From Volvox africanus (taxonomy: Eukaryota > Chlorophyta > Chlorophyceae > Chlamydomonadales > Volvocaceae), in NCBI GenBank assembly GCA_030268105.1, contig BSDZ01000010.1:4750001-4814000 (forward strand): a DNA stretch of 64,000 nt, in the 5' to 3' direction. The translations under genes were made by a program, and so were the position numbers. The number at the start of each line of letters is the position of its first letter. Within the stretch, counting starts at the first letter, position 1. The notes beneath the pieces were generated by a model that had not been told where the DNA came from, did no database searches, and was given only the letters and a program-made list of their open reading frames with translations. Shown here one piece after another: positions 13,637 to 25,800 of this stretch.

Positions 13637-15188
13637 TCATGCACTTGGGGTGAACTTGGTGGCGAAGGCAAAGGCGTTGTTCACGCCCGGGTTGGCCAGG
13701 TGGTCGTTCAGGTTCTCAATGGGGCCCTTGCCGGTCACAATGGCCTGCACGAAGAACCCGAACATGGAGAACATGGCAAGGCGGCCGTTCTTGATCTCCT
13801 TCACCTTGAGCTCCGCAAACGTGTCTGGGTCGTCGGCGAGGCCCAGTGGGTCGAACGCCTCGCCCGGGTACAGTGGGTCCAGGCCCTCGCCGGCTGGGCC
13901 GCCATTGACACGGTAGCCCTCAACCAGGCCCATCAGGATGACCTGCGTGACGCATATGTGTGTGTGGGGCGAGGGGTTTCGGAGTGAGGGGATGGATGGA
14001 GCATTCGGAGAGGAATCTACTGGCTACCTTGCATGAGAGGACGTTGCATTTGAATTGCAGCCGACGCTGTGGGGGATATCAAGCCAGGCTCACACTATTG
14101 CGCCTCCCTTGGATCTAGAGTGGAACGCATGTATGGAACCGAGCCAAACCAAACACCCACGATGGCTGGCCGCCGTGACAGCACGCAAGGCGGGCTGCCC
14201 AGCCCCAGACCCAGCACGGGATTGAGCACGCGACCCCACCCAAATAAACCGACCTCGTACACCCGGCGGCATGCTGCTTACCAGCGCCCACTAGTGCCCC
14301 ATTTCATGCGACCTACCTGGAATGCCAGCGTGGCAACAATGTTCTGCGCGTGCACCAGGGACGGGTTGCCCAGGTAGTCCAGGCCACCCTCCTGGAAGAT
14401 CTGGGCGCCGGCCTTGAACCACACGGCCTCACCGAACTGCACGCCATTCTTGGACAGCAGCTCGGGGGTCACGCAGCCCAGAGCGCCCAGCATGGCCCAG
14501 CGCGCGTGGATCAGCTCCAGCTCGCGATAGCGCTTGAAGGTTTCCGGGTCCGCGGACAGGCCAGCAGTGTCCCAGCCGTAGTCGCCAGGGAACTCGCCGG
14601 TCAGGTAGACAGGGGTGGCATTCTCGCTGTAAGGGCCTGCGGGCGCACATAACAACACAGCAGACGGCCGGCGGATGTCATCGATCGCATCGGGGTACAA
14701 CGGAAAGGACAGCGACCACGCCAAAGGCAATTCCTTTGTGCGCGGTGTCCAGACACGGCCTAGGTGAACCTACGTACGTAGACCTAAAAGCGAAAGACAA
14801 CGCGTCGATGCCATCCAATCAAAGTACCGCCTGCAACCGAGGCGTCGCCTGCCCCTCGAATGCCACGGGTACGTAATAACTGAACCCCTCCTGAAAACAT
14901 GCCACGGAATCCCGGATCTACGCTGCGAAACCTACCAAGCCACTTGGCGCGGCTGGGGCCATACCACTCGATGCCAGAGCTCTTGGGGGCAGCCGGCTGT
15001 GGAGTTGCATGCCGAACATGGGCAAACGGCTCCCGAGTCAGACAAAGGCCCACACTCATACAAGTATCGATAAAAGAGCCATAACAAAGTGGCTGCGAAG
15101 TCAAACGCACCTTGGCAGCGGCCTTCTTGCCAGTCGCCTTGCAGGCGACCTGCAGAGCCTTGCGCGAAGTGGCGAGAGCGAAAGCCAT
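13637..15188 (-). CDS. LHCBM: LHCII protein, copy 4
   Basis: Fourth identical copy. Exons (minus): 15111-15188, 14936-14996, 14317-14636, 13637-13942. Intact, with the same flanks as copies 1-3. Confidence 0.94.
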
Positions 15189-18033
15189 TCCTGTTAGAAG
15201 CGGTGATCAGACTCAAAACGTGCGTGAGATCTGATAACCACAACCAGCGCGGCCAGCGCCCTTTTGTAGCGAAAAAACAAGAAAATCTCGATGCCGTACC
15301 CATCGTCCCAGCAGGGGCACGACACACAGGTACGTTCAGATCACGACGGACTGCGCACTACAATAATGGACATCAAACAGTCATCACTTGCTTGCAGTAT
15401 CGCCCAACAAGTCCGAGGTCCCCACTTGCTCGCACTTTCCGAGAGTCAACAGCTTTCAAAGTGCAAGTAGTAGAAGCGCGGCGAATGGAAAACGAACTAC
15501 CGAAATCTCTGTACTTCGTGATCAACTACTTGCGTTTAGAGCCGAGTTCGCGGGTTGAAATGCAACCTTTCATCGGTCGCGCAGCTGCTGGCTTACGGCT
15601 TTTCCTACTCCTTTCTCCACAGAAGCCCTCTCCATGCTGGCTTCCTTGACGCAGCGAAATCATGCGTGTGGGTGGGGGGTAAAAGGCCAAGTTCGCGACC
15701 GATGGCAAGGGCGTTGCAAATCAGGTCGCCGCGCAGCTCGGCCCGCAACCACGCACAGCCTCAAAGCGAGCTTCAATAGATTGGCCATACTTCGGACTAC
15801 TTGCATCCCCTCGCCGTGGCTGTCGCGTGCACGGGTCGAGCTTTAGTAATACTATGCAACCGAGCGCAACCAGCAACCGAACGCAATATATGCAGACCTG
15901 CCGGCCGCCCAGTGCGCACCTGCGGCCACTGCATTCTGTAGATCTCGGGTCGCCAACCGCCTTGCACTACATAATCCGCGCACATGTCTAGCGATACCAA
16001 ACATAATAATACCGTACATAATAAATAAATTGCGGAACCTGGCTCATAGTCTGTGTCGAAAAGGACTGAACTAATAATAGAAATAACACTTCAGCCCATT
16101 CGTTGACCGTGACTGCACAGGCTGTTGCGGCATGGAAGCCGTTGGGGATCGGACCTTCAAACCTACTCGGGGCAAAGGGCACTGCGTGCCTGAGCCGCAG
16201 GCTCGTGTGTGTGCGTGCGTGGACAGCGGATGGACCCAGATAGAGCACTTACATGCAAACGAATGACGTGCCGGGTCCATCCAGGAAGCCATGCATGAAA
16301 GAAAGGCAGGTGGCCAGCTGATGAGTATTGATAGTGGCCGGTGACGCCACCCGCCCATCCGTGCGCAAACAACTTGCCTCGATCCTGCCTCACTTCGAGG
16401 GCTGAAGTGCAGGTGAATGATGCTCCCAAACTGCTCATCCCTCACGAGCAACACGAGCAACTGGATGGAGGCACGCTAATCCTAAAATCAGATGTCGCCA
16501 TCCGCACCACACCTCCAACACCACACCGGAGGCACAGGACTCCCAGCCCAAGGAGACAGCCCAATGTCGACTCGGCCAAGGCATGCCCAGGGGTGAACTG
16601 TCTCTGGGCAACTTGACAGCGCATTATGAGATCTCTTGGGCAGAACAACTTGGCTCCTAAGCCAGACTCCTAGCCCCATCGACGCCAGGGGTCAACGAGG
16701 GCGTTTCTGAGAGCGCTTTGCGTAAGATTCATACGTGAGGGGCGGGAAAGAGCGAGGGATGCAAGGCAAGGGAAGGCAGGATGGTGCATGAAGCTCGTTT
16801 GTGACTGCACGCCAGTCCTACCACCGCAACCGTAACGAAGGGTCAGGGACGTGTTCTAGCAAGCAATACACGCAGCCGTACACGCAGCCCAGTCAAGTGC
16901 GTGCTGACATTTCTCCCCTCATTCACACACTATGATTTGCACTCATGGAACCACCATGAGAGCCCCATCCGGTGAAGCCTTGCAACAGGCAGGGCACCCA
17001 CACAGTTTAGCCTGTCACCTCCTATCACTTCCTCCTTTGGTAGCCTCGCTGGAGGGGGGGAGCAAGGCGGGCAAGGAATATTACCGGACGAAACACGTTG
17101 AAAAATATCATCATATCGCCAAGCCTCCCATCTGGGCTGTCGACCCTGCCCAAGCTACCTACCACCTGTACGTATTCCTGCGGCTGGACGAAGTAAAATG
17201 CTCAATGCTGGCTGGACTGCTGCAGCAGCACAGGATATGGAATTGCAGTCCCATGAGGGTTGTTCAAGGGGTAGCTGTTTGTTGGGGGGCTCCCCGGGGC
17301 CCCAAAACTAACTTCCTTTCCGGTATCCCCTAGGACTCTAACTGGGTAGGCCCTTCAGTGTTGCGGTGTTCCCCACAACCTACAAGAGTTGACTTTCGGG
17401 GCTCAGAAACATTATTTCATAGAAGAGCTAACCTGTAAATAATGAGCTCCCTGCCTTAATAGTGTGAAGCTGTCAAATCATTTAAGGTTCTCTAGCCAGC
17501 AGGGTGTTCCCAGGACCGATAACCCCAGGAAAATGCATGTTCTTTCGTCACGGTGGCTATTTTCCTGACTACATGGCATTTTACAGGGCATTTTCGCAAA
17601 AACAACGTAAACATTTCCGTTCCCGTGCCGGGTGAAGTGCCATGTGCCCCACTCACTGTCAGACACCTTGGGAGGAGATGAAAATTGATGATGTCGCTCC
17701 TGTTACGTTACATACAGGGACGTGCTCCGCACAACAAACGAAGCGCGTACTTTGATAGACACGCTCAGTACGTGCAGTCACATCAATCTGCACGCCCGCC
17801 CTGGCACGCCGATGCACAGCCAGCGAGCAAGGAAAGATAGCTGCTTAATTACCTCCGACCCAGTTCCCATGTGCATCGTGTGGACCTGCGCGCTACTGGT
17901 ACACCTATCTAGACATCCACGGCTCGCACACACATATCCGTGGCACACACAGCAGCTGTCGCTCCTTCACACCATGCGGCAATACAGGGGGAATCCTCAT
18001 CCATCCATCCATTCGTTCATCCAGCTACATCTA

Positions 18034-19585
18034 TCATGCACTTGGGGTGAACTTGGTGGCGAAGGCAAAGGCGTTGTTCACGCCCGGGTTGGCCAGGTGG
18101 TCGTTCAGGTTCTCAATGGGGCCCTTGCCGGTCACAATGGCCTGCACGAAGAACCCGAACATGGAGAACATGGCAAGGCGGCCGTTCTTGATCTCCTTCA
18201 CCTTGAGCTCCGCAAACGTGTCTGGGTCGTCGGCGAGGCCCAGTGGGTCGAACGCCTCGCCCGGGTACAGTGGGTCCAGGCCCTCGCCGGCTGGGCCGCC
18301 ATTGACACGGTAGCCCTCAACCAGGCCCATCAGGATGACCTGCGTGACGCATATGTGTGTGTGGGGCGAGGGGTTTCGGAGTGAGGGGATGGATGGAGCA
18401 TTCGGAGAGGAATCTACTGGCTACCTTGCATGAGAGGACGTTGCATTTGAATTGCAGCCGACGCTGTGGGGGATATCAAGCCAGGCTCACACTATTGCGC
18501 CTCCCTTGGATCTAGAGTGGAACGCATGTATGGAACCGAGCCAAACCAAACACCCACGATGGCTGGCCGCCGTGACAGCACGCAAGGCGGGCTGCCCAGC
18601 CCCAGACCCAGCACGGGATTGAGCACGCGACCCCACCCAAATAAACCGACCTCGTACACCCGGCGGCATGCTGCTTACCAGCGCCCACTAGTGCCCCATT
18701 TCATGCGACCTACCTGGAATGCCAGCGTGGCAACAATGTTCTGCGCGTGCACCAGGGACGGGTTGCCCAGGTAGTCCAGGCCACCCTCCTGGAAGATCTG
18801 GGCGCCGGCCTTGAACCACACGGCCTCACCGAACTGCACGCCATTCTTGGACAGCAGCTCGGGGGTCACGCAGCCCAGAGCGCCCAGCATGGCCCAGCGC
18901 GCGTGGATCAGCTCCAGCTCGCGATAGCGCTTGAAGGTTTCCGGGTCCGCGGACAGGCCAGCAGTGTCCCAGCCGTAGTCGCCAGGGAACTCGCCGGTCA
19001 GGTAGACAGGGGTGGCATTCTCGCTGTAAGGGCCTGCGGGCGCACATAACAACACAGCAGACGGCCGGCGGATGTCATCGATCGCATCGGGGTACAACGG
19101 AAAGGACAGCGACCACGCCAAAGGCAATTCCTTTGTGCGCGGTGTCCAGACACGGCCTAGGTGAACCTACGTACGTAGACCTAAAAGCGAAAGACAACGC
19201 GTCGATGCCATCCAATCAAAGTACCGCCTGCAACCGAGGCGTCGCCTGCCCCTCGAATGCCACGGGTACGTAATAACTGAACCCCTCCTGAAAACATGCC
19301 ACGGAATCCCGGATCTACGCTGCGAAACCTACCAAGCCACTTGGCGCGGCTGGGGCCATACCACTCGATGCCAGAGCTCTTGGGGGCAGCCGGCTGTGGA
19401 GTTGCATGCCGAACATGGGCAAACGGCTCCCGAGTCAGACAAAGGCCCACACTCATACAAGTATCGATAAAAGAGCCATAACAAAGTGGCTGCGAAGTCA
19501 AACGCACCTTGGCAGCGGCCTTCTTGCCAGTCGCCTTGCAGGCGACCTGCAGAGCCTTGCGCGAAGTGGCGAGAGCGAAAGCCAT
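18034..19585 (-). CDS. LHCBM: LHCII protein, copy 5
   Basis: Last complete copy. Exons (minus): 19508-19585, 19333-19393, 18714-19033, 18034-18339. Its 5' flank (19586-22430) is the last full spacer of the array. Confidence 0.94.
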
Positions 19586-22430
19586 TCCTGTTAGAAGCGG
19601 TGATCAGACTCAAAACGTGCGTGAGATCTGATAACCACAACCAGCGCGGCCAGCGCCCTTTTGTAGCGAAAAAACAAGAAAATCTCGATGCCGTACCCAT
19701 CGTCCCAGCAGGGGCACGACACACAGGTACGTTCAGATCACGACGGACTGCGCACTACAATAATGGACATCAAACAGTCATCACTTGCTTGCAGTATCGC
19801 CCAACAAGTCCGAGGTCCCCACTTGCTCGCACTTTCCGAGAGTCAACAGCTTTCAAAGTGCAAGTAGTAGAAGCGCGGCGAATGGAAAACGAACTACCGA
19901 AATCTCTGTACTTCGTGATCAACTACTTGCGTTTAGAGCCGAGTTCGCGGGTTGAAATGCAACCTTTCATCGGTCGCGCAGCTGCTGGCTTACGGCTTTT
20001 CCTACTCCTTTCTCCACAGAAGCCCTCTCCATGCTGGCTTCCTTGACGCAGCGAAATCATGCGTGTGGGTGGGGGGTAAAAGGCCAAGTTCGCGACCGAT
20101 GGCAAGGGCGTTGCAAATCAGGTCGCCGCGCAGCTCGGCCCGCAACCACGCACAGCCTCAAAGCGAGCTTCAATAGATTGGCCATACTTCGGACTACTTG
20201 CATCCCCTCGCCGTGGCTGTCGCGTGCACGGGTCGAGCTTTAGTAATACTATGCAACCGAGCGCAACCAGCAACCGAACGCAATATATGCAGACCTGCCG
20301 GCCGCCCAGTGCGCACCTGCGGCCACTGCATTCTGTAGATCTCGGGTCGCCAACCGCCTTGCACTACATAATCCGCGCACATGTCTAGCGATACCAAACA
20401 TAATAATACCGTACATAATAAATAAATTGCGGAACCTGGCTCATAGTCTGTGTCGAAAAGGACTGAACTAATAATAGAAATAACACTTCAGCCCATTCGT
20501 TGACCGTGACTGCACAGGCTGTTGCGGCATGGAAGCCGTTGGGGATCGGACCTTCAAACCTACTCGGGGCAAAGGGCACTGCGTGCCTGAGCCGCAGGCT
20601 CGTGTGTGTGCGTGCGTGGACAGCGGATGGACCCAGATAGAGCACTTACATGCAAACGAATGACGTGCCGGGTCCATCCAGGAAGCCATGCATGAAAGAA
20701 AGGCAGGTGGCCAGCTGATGAGTATTGATAGTGGCCGGTGACGCCACCCGCCCATCCGTGCGCAAACAACTTGCCTCGATCCTGCCTCACTTCGAGGGCT
20801 GAAGTGCAGGTGAATGATGCTCCCAAACTGCTCATCCCTCACGAGCAACACGAGCAACTGGATGGAGGCACGCTAATCCTAAAATCAGATGTCGCCATCC
20901 GCACCACACCTCCAACACCACACCGGAGGCACAGGACTCCCAGCCCAAGGAGACAGCCCAATGTCGACTCGGCCAAGGCATGCCCAGGGGTGAACTGTCT
21001 CTGGGCAACTTGACAGCGCATTATGAGATCTCTTGGGCAGAACAACTTGGCTCCTAAGCCAGACTCCTAGCCCCATCGACGCCAGGGGTCAACGAGGGCG
21101 TTTCTGAGAGCGCTTTGCGTAAGATTCATACGTGAGGGGCGGGAAAGAGCGAGGGATGCAAGGCAAGGGAAGGCAGGATGGTGCATGAAGCTCGTTTGTG
21201 ACTGCACGCCAGTCCTACCACCGCAACCGTAACGAAGGGTCAGGGACGTGTTCTAGCAAGCAATACACGCAGCCGTACACGCAGCCCAGTCAAGTGCGTG
21301 CTGACATTTCTCCCCTCATTCACACACTATGATTTGCACTCATGGAACCACCATGAGAGCCCCATCCGGTGAAGCCTTGCAACAGGCAGGGCACCCACAC
21401 AGTTTAGCCTGTCACCTCCTATCACTTCCTCCTTTGGTAGCCTCGCTGGAGGGGGGGAGCAAGGCGGGCAAGGAATATTACCGGACGAAACACGTTGAAA
21501 AATATCATCATATCGCCAAGCCTCCCATCTGGGCTGTCGACCCTGCCCAAGCTACCTACCACCTGTACGTATTCCTGCGGCTGGACGAAGTAAAATGCTC
21601 AATGCTGGCTGGACTGCTGCAGCAGCACAGGATATGGAATTGCAGTCCCATGAGGGTTGTTCAAGGGGTAGCTGTTTGTTGGGGGGCTCCCCGGGGCCCC
21701 AAAACTAACTTCCTTTCCGGTATCCCCTAGGACTCTAACTGGGTAGGCCCTTCAGTGTTGCGGTGTTCCCCACAACCTACAAGAGTTGACTTTCGGGGCT
21801 CAGAAACATTATTTCATAGAAGAGCTAACCTGTAAATAATGAGCTCCCTGCCTTAATAGTGTGAAGCTGTCAAATCATTTAAGGTTCTCTAGCCAGCAGG
21901 GTGTTCCCAGGACCGATAACCCCAGGAAAATGCATGTTCTTTCGTCACGGTGGCTATTTTCCTGACTACATGGCATTTTACAGGGCATTTTCGCAAAAAC
22001 AACGTAAACATTTCCGTTCCCGTGCCGGGTGAAGTGCCATGTGCCCCACTCACTGTCAGACACCTTGGGAGGAGATGAAAATTGATGATGTCGCTCCTGT
22101 TACGTTACATACAGGGACGTGCTCCGCACAACAAACGAAGCGCGTACTTTGATAGACACGCTCAGTACGTGCAGTCACATCAATCTGCACGCCCGCCCTG
22201 GCACGCCGATGCACAGCCAGCGAGCAAGGAAAGATAGCTGCTTAATTACCTCCGACCCAGTTCCCATGTGCATCGTGTGGACCTGCGCGCTACTGGTACA
22301 CCTATCTAGACATCCACGGCTCGCACACACATATCCGTGGCACACACAGCAGCTGTCGCTCCTTCACACCATGCGGCAATACAGGGGGAATCCTCATCCA
22401 TCCATCCATTCGTTCATCCAGCTACATCTA

Positions 22431-23910
22431 TCATGCACTTGGGGTGAACTTGGTGGCGAAGGCAAAGGCGTTGTTCACGCCCGGGTTGGCCAGGTGGTCG
22501 TTCAGGTTCTCAATGGGGCCCTTGCCGGTCACAATGGCCTGCACGAAGAACCCGAACATGGAGAACATGGCAAGGCGGCCGTTCTTGATCTCCTTCACCT
22601 TGAGCTCCGCAAACGTGTCTGGGTCGTCGGCGAGGCCCAGTGGGTCGAACGCCTCGCCCGGGTACAGTGGGTCCAGGCCCTCGCCGGCTGGGCCGCCATT
22701 GACACGGTAGCCCTCAACCAGGCCCATCAGGATGACCTGCGTGACGCATATGTGTGTGTGGGGCGAGGGGTTTCGGAGTGAGGGGATGGATGGAGCATTC
22801 GGAGAGGAATCTACTGGCTACCTTGCATGAGAGGACGTTGCATTTGAATTGCAGCCGACGCTGTGGGGGATATCAAGCCAGGCTCACACTATTGCGCCTC
22901 CCTTGGATCTAGAGTGGAACGCATGTATGGAACCGAGCCAAACCAAACACCCACGATGGCTGGCCGCCGTGACAGCACGCAAGGCGGGCTGCCCAGCCCC
23001 AGACCCAGCACGGGATTGAGCACGCGACCCCACCCAAATAAACCGACCTCGTACACCCGGCGGCATGCTGCTTACCAGCGCCCACTAGTGCCCCATTTCA
23101 TGCGACCTACCTGGAATGCCAGCGTGGCAACAATGTTCTGCGCGTGCACCAGGGACGGGTTGCCCAGGTAGTCCAGGCCACCCTCCTGGAAGATCTGGGC
23201 GCCGGCCTTGAACCACACGGCCTCACCGAACTGCACGCCATTCTTGGACAGCAGCTCGGGGGTCACGCAGCCCAGAGCGCCCAGCATGGCCCAGCGCGCG
23301 TGGATCAGCTCCAGCTCGCGATAGCGCTTGAAGGTTTCCGGGTCCGCGGACAGGCCAGCAGTGTCCCAGCCGTAGTCGCCAGGGAACTCGCCGGTCAGGT
23401 AGACAGGGGTGGCATTCTCGCTGTAAGGGCCTGCGGGCGCACATAACAACACAGCAGACGGCCGGCGGATGTCATCGATCGCATCGGGGTACAACGGAAA
23501 GGACAGCGACCACGCCAAAGGCAATTCCTTTGTGCGCGGTGTCCAGACACGGCCTAGGTGAACCTACGTACGTAGACCTAAAAGCGAAAGACAACGCGTC
23601 GATGCCATCCAATCAAAGTACCGCCTGCAACCGAGGCGTCGCCTGCCCCTCGAATGCCACGGGTACGTAATAACTGAACCCCTCCTGAAAACATGCCACG
23701 GAATCCCGGATCTACGCTGCGAAACCTACCAAGCCACTTGGCGCGGCTGGGGCCATACCACTCGATGCCAGAGCTCTTGGGGGCAGCCGGCTGTGGAGTT
23801 GCATGCCGAACATGGGCAAACGGCTCCCGAGTCAGACAAAGGCCCACACTCATACAAGTATCGATAAAAGAGCCATAACAAAGTGGCTGCGAAGTCAAAC
23901 GCACCTTGGC
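22431..23910 (-). pseudogene. LHCII copy 6, 5'-truncated at array edge
   Basis: Exons 2-4 (23730-23790, 23111-23430, 22431-22736) and their introns are identical to the other copies. Of exon 1 only six bases and its splice donor survive (23905-23910); the ATG, the first 24 codons and the native promoter are gone. All mature-protein residues from the exon 2 boundary are therefore still encoded, but without the original transit peptide. Foreign sequence beyond the breakpoint keeps an open frame in phase through the retained donor (see the next entry), so it could be expressed in altered form. As an LHC gene it is most simply a truncated copy. Confidence 0.8.
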
Positions 23911-24003
23911 TACAGTGATCGCCGCCTTTGACCTCAGAATCCACACTGAACGATTCGTAAGTGAAAGCCTCTCATTATACACTGAGCGAACCGTTTTCTC
24001 CAT
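23905..24003 (-). other. Possible chimeric first exon for LHC copy 6
   Basis: From an ATG at 24003, 33 codons run across the breakpoint and reach the retained LHC exon 1 donor in phase 0, exactly as the native exon does. The predicted N terminus (MEKTVRSVYNERL...) has basic, serine and hydroxylated residues but is not clearly a transit peptide. With a single junction, an in-frame match has about a one-in-three chance. No promoter was identified. Confidence 0.25.
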
Positions 24004-25379
24004 TTCACCGCCTTAGGCGGGGCTTATAACCTGACGTAATGTGAGCTGTGTAACCTATCGCTCTTGAGTTGTTTCTCGAGCCTTGCTCGCACATTCTGTT
24101 ACACCAACTAAAGATACGTGTGCCCGCTGCACACAAATATGGTAGTCGTGCAGTACCAGTTGTACCGCAAACAATTCAAAAGCTCAGCACAGCACAGAGT
24201 TCTGACCGATACGCTTGTCCTACCGCACTAATTACAACACGCCTGTTTAACAAAAAGTGGGACGAGGTTAGTGGAGAGTAGTAATGTGATATAGATCACA
24301 CATCCGTTCCAAATCGGTGTAGTCTATCAAGGCATGCGTTCTTAGTAAACAGGTCGTAAGAAGCCCTTGAAACAATGTGGGAAACTGAGGTAATTGGAAA
24401 CCGAGTGTAACGCTAGACTAGATGTCATGGTCAGTGAAAGCGAACTATTCGTAAATAAGGCTTCATGAAAACAGCTCATTGAAATCCAATTGACACAAAT
24501 GAACAACAGTGGTCAACGTTTCTTTTTGTGGCGTTGAAATTTGAACACATACTGCTTGGATAGGACCTATATGTCCCCTTGGCCACATTGAAACCCTGCC
24601 CAGCTCGTCAACTTGAAATCCGCCATGATACAAATGCACATACATACTCACTTTGTATCAGAGGAGCCCTGGTTTATATGTTTGTCCAGGGCCTCCGCCA
24701 CTGAGTTGCCTAGGCCGTTGAACAGGAGGGAAGGAGTTCGTGATTTGTAAGATCAGAAGAACACACGAACACGCTCAAAGATACCAGTGTATGTAGCTAG
24801 CAGACGAAGAGCAGATAAACCACCTAAACACATGGCTAGATCAGACCTGATCGAGTTTTGGCATCTTGGGTGTAGTACGGCCAACACAAACGGCCAACTC
24901 ACCAGCACGATATACAGGTGCAGAAGCACTATATCAGCATTTTGAGAGGCCTTTGCGGCTCTCGACTACTACCATTGGGGAATTGACGTCTCTTTTTGGT
25001 TTGCTTTTGGTTCTGAAGTTGCTGGATGGGCGGTCAAACTGATGCTGCTGCCCAGGAGCACCCTTCAACCTGCAGGTTTAGGACCTCTGCGTGCATTTTC
25101 GAAGGCACACTGCAGCCTAATGACGCTGGTGTGTAAGCCGTACATGTACGACTACTACAGGCACATCCCGGTGAAGATGCTATTCATATACTCCACACTG
25201 CCCAGATCCTGTACGAAATTACTGACATAGCCCACGTGAGTGAGACTTTGCAAGTACTGCAGCTCTCCAAAGATACAGAGATGTCACGAAACCGAATGTG
25301 GCTACTGCTGCTGTACTTGCATACACGCATACACACCATACACACACAGCCATGTAAGAACCCGCCACCCCGCCTAATG
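24004..25379. other. Gene-poor unique sequence
   Basis: AT-richer than the array. The longest open frames are about 60-70 codons with no recognisable family. No RNA gene or repeat recognised. Confidence 0.5.
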
Positions 25380-25800
25380 TTCACTCCTCCACCAGCCCGT
25401 ACTTCAGGTTCACCAGGGGCCGTTGCCACCACTGATAAGCGCAGCAACGTGCACAGGTTCGCCTCCTGCCTCAGCATCTCTTGCAGCTTCACTTAGAACT
25501 CCTGGGCGTCTTGTTGCCTGTCGGGCTTGAGCGCCGGGGAGGTGTGGCGCAGCACGGACACCACCTTGTCAGCCGAGAATGCTGTACCGTCAGTCGAGAC
25601 CAGCATCTCCCCAAGCTGGCGCTCCAGCGTGCAGCACGCGCAGGGACCTGACCCCGCGGCCTTGAGCGGGCAGGTGCTCGGGTGCCTGAGTGACATCCAC
25701 GCTTCGAGAACTGCCGGCAGCCCGACAAGCACTGTTTGGGCCTTAAACCCCGGAGGTTGCCGCCGGGACTCCTGAGCGATGTCGCAGCCAAGACGGCCAA
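25380..25800 (-). pseudogene. Ubiquitin-specific protease fragment, broken
   Basis: Minus-strand reading from about 25800 to 25493 gives a peptide with a cysteine-rich CACCTLERQLGEML segment and, about 35 residues later, ...KPDRQQDAQEF. The QDAQEF block and the preceding C-x-x-L-E-x-x-L pattern are typical of the USP (C19) deubiquitinase core between the Cys and His boxes. The frame hits TAA (25493-25495) immediately after QEF and then stays open (VKLQEMLRQ...), as expected from a nonsense change in a continuous domain. A further shift may lie near 25430, where another minus frame reads PLVNLKYGLVEE. No catalytic Cys box or His box was found nearby. It is either a relic or one exon of a gene whose other exons I cannot see. 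Confidence 0.4.

Larger units (their letters stand above)
1..23910. repeat. Tandem array, 4397-bp unit, 5.44 copies
   Basis: Position 1 matches 4398, 8795, 13192, 17589 and 21986, so the unit is 4397 bp. The array enters from outside the window on the left and stops abruptly after base 23910, where the next unit would continue into LHC exon 1. Every reading frame, sense and antisense, recurs unchanged in each copy, so the copies look identical or nearly so at the base level, introns and spacers included. Each unit holds one LHCII gene on the minus strand and about 2.8 kb of spacer. Such identity means very recent amplification, active gene conversion, or an assembly effect; sequence alone cannot separate these. 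Confidence 0.97.
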
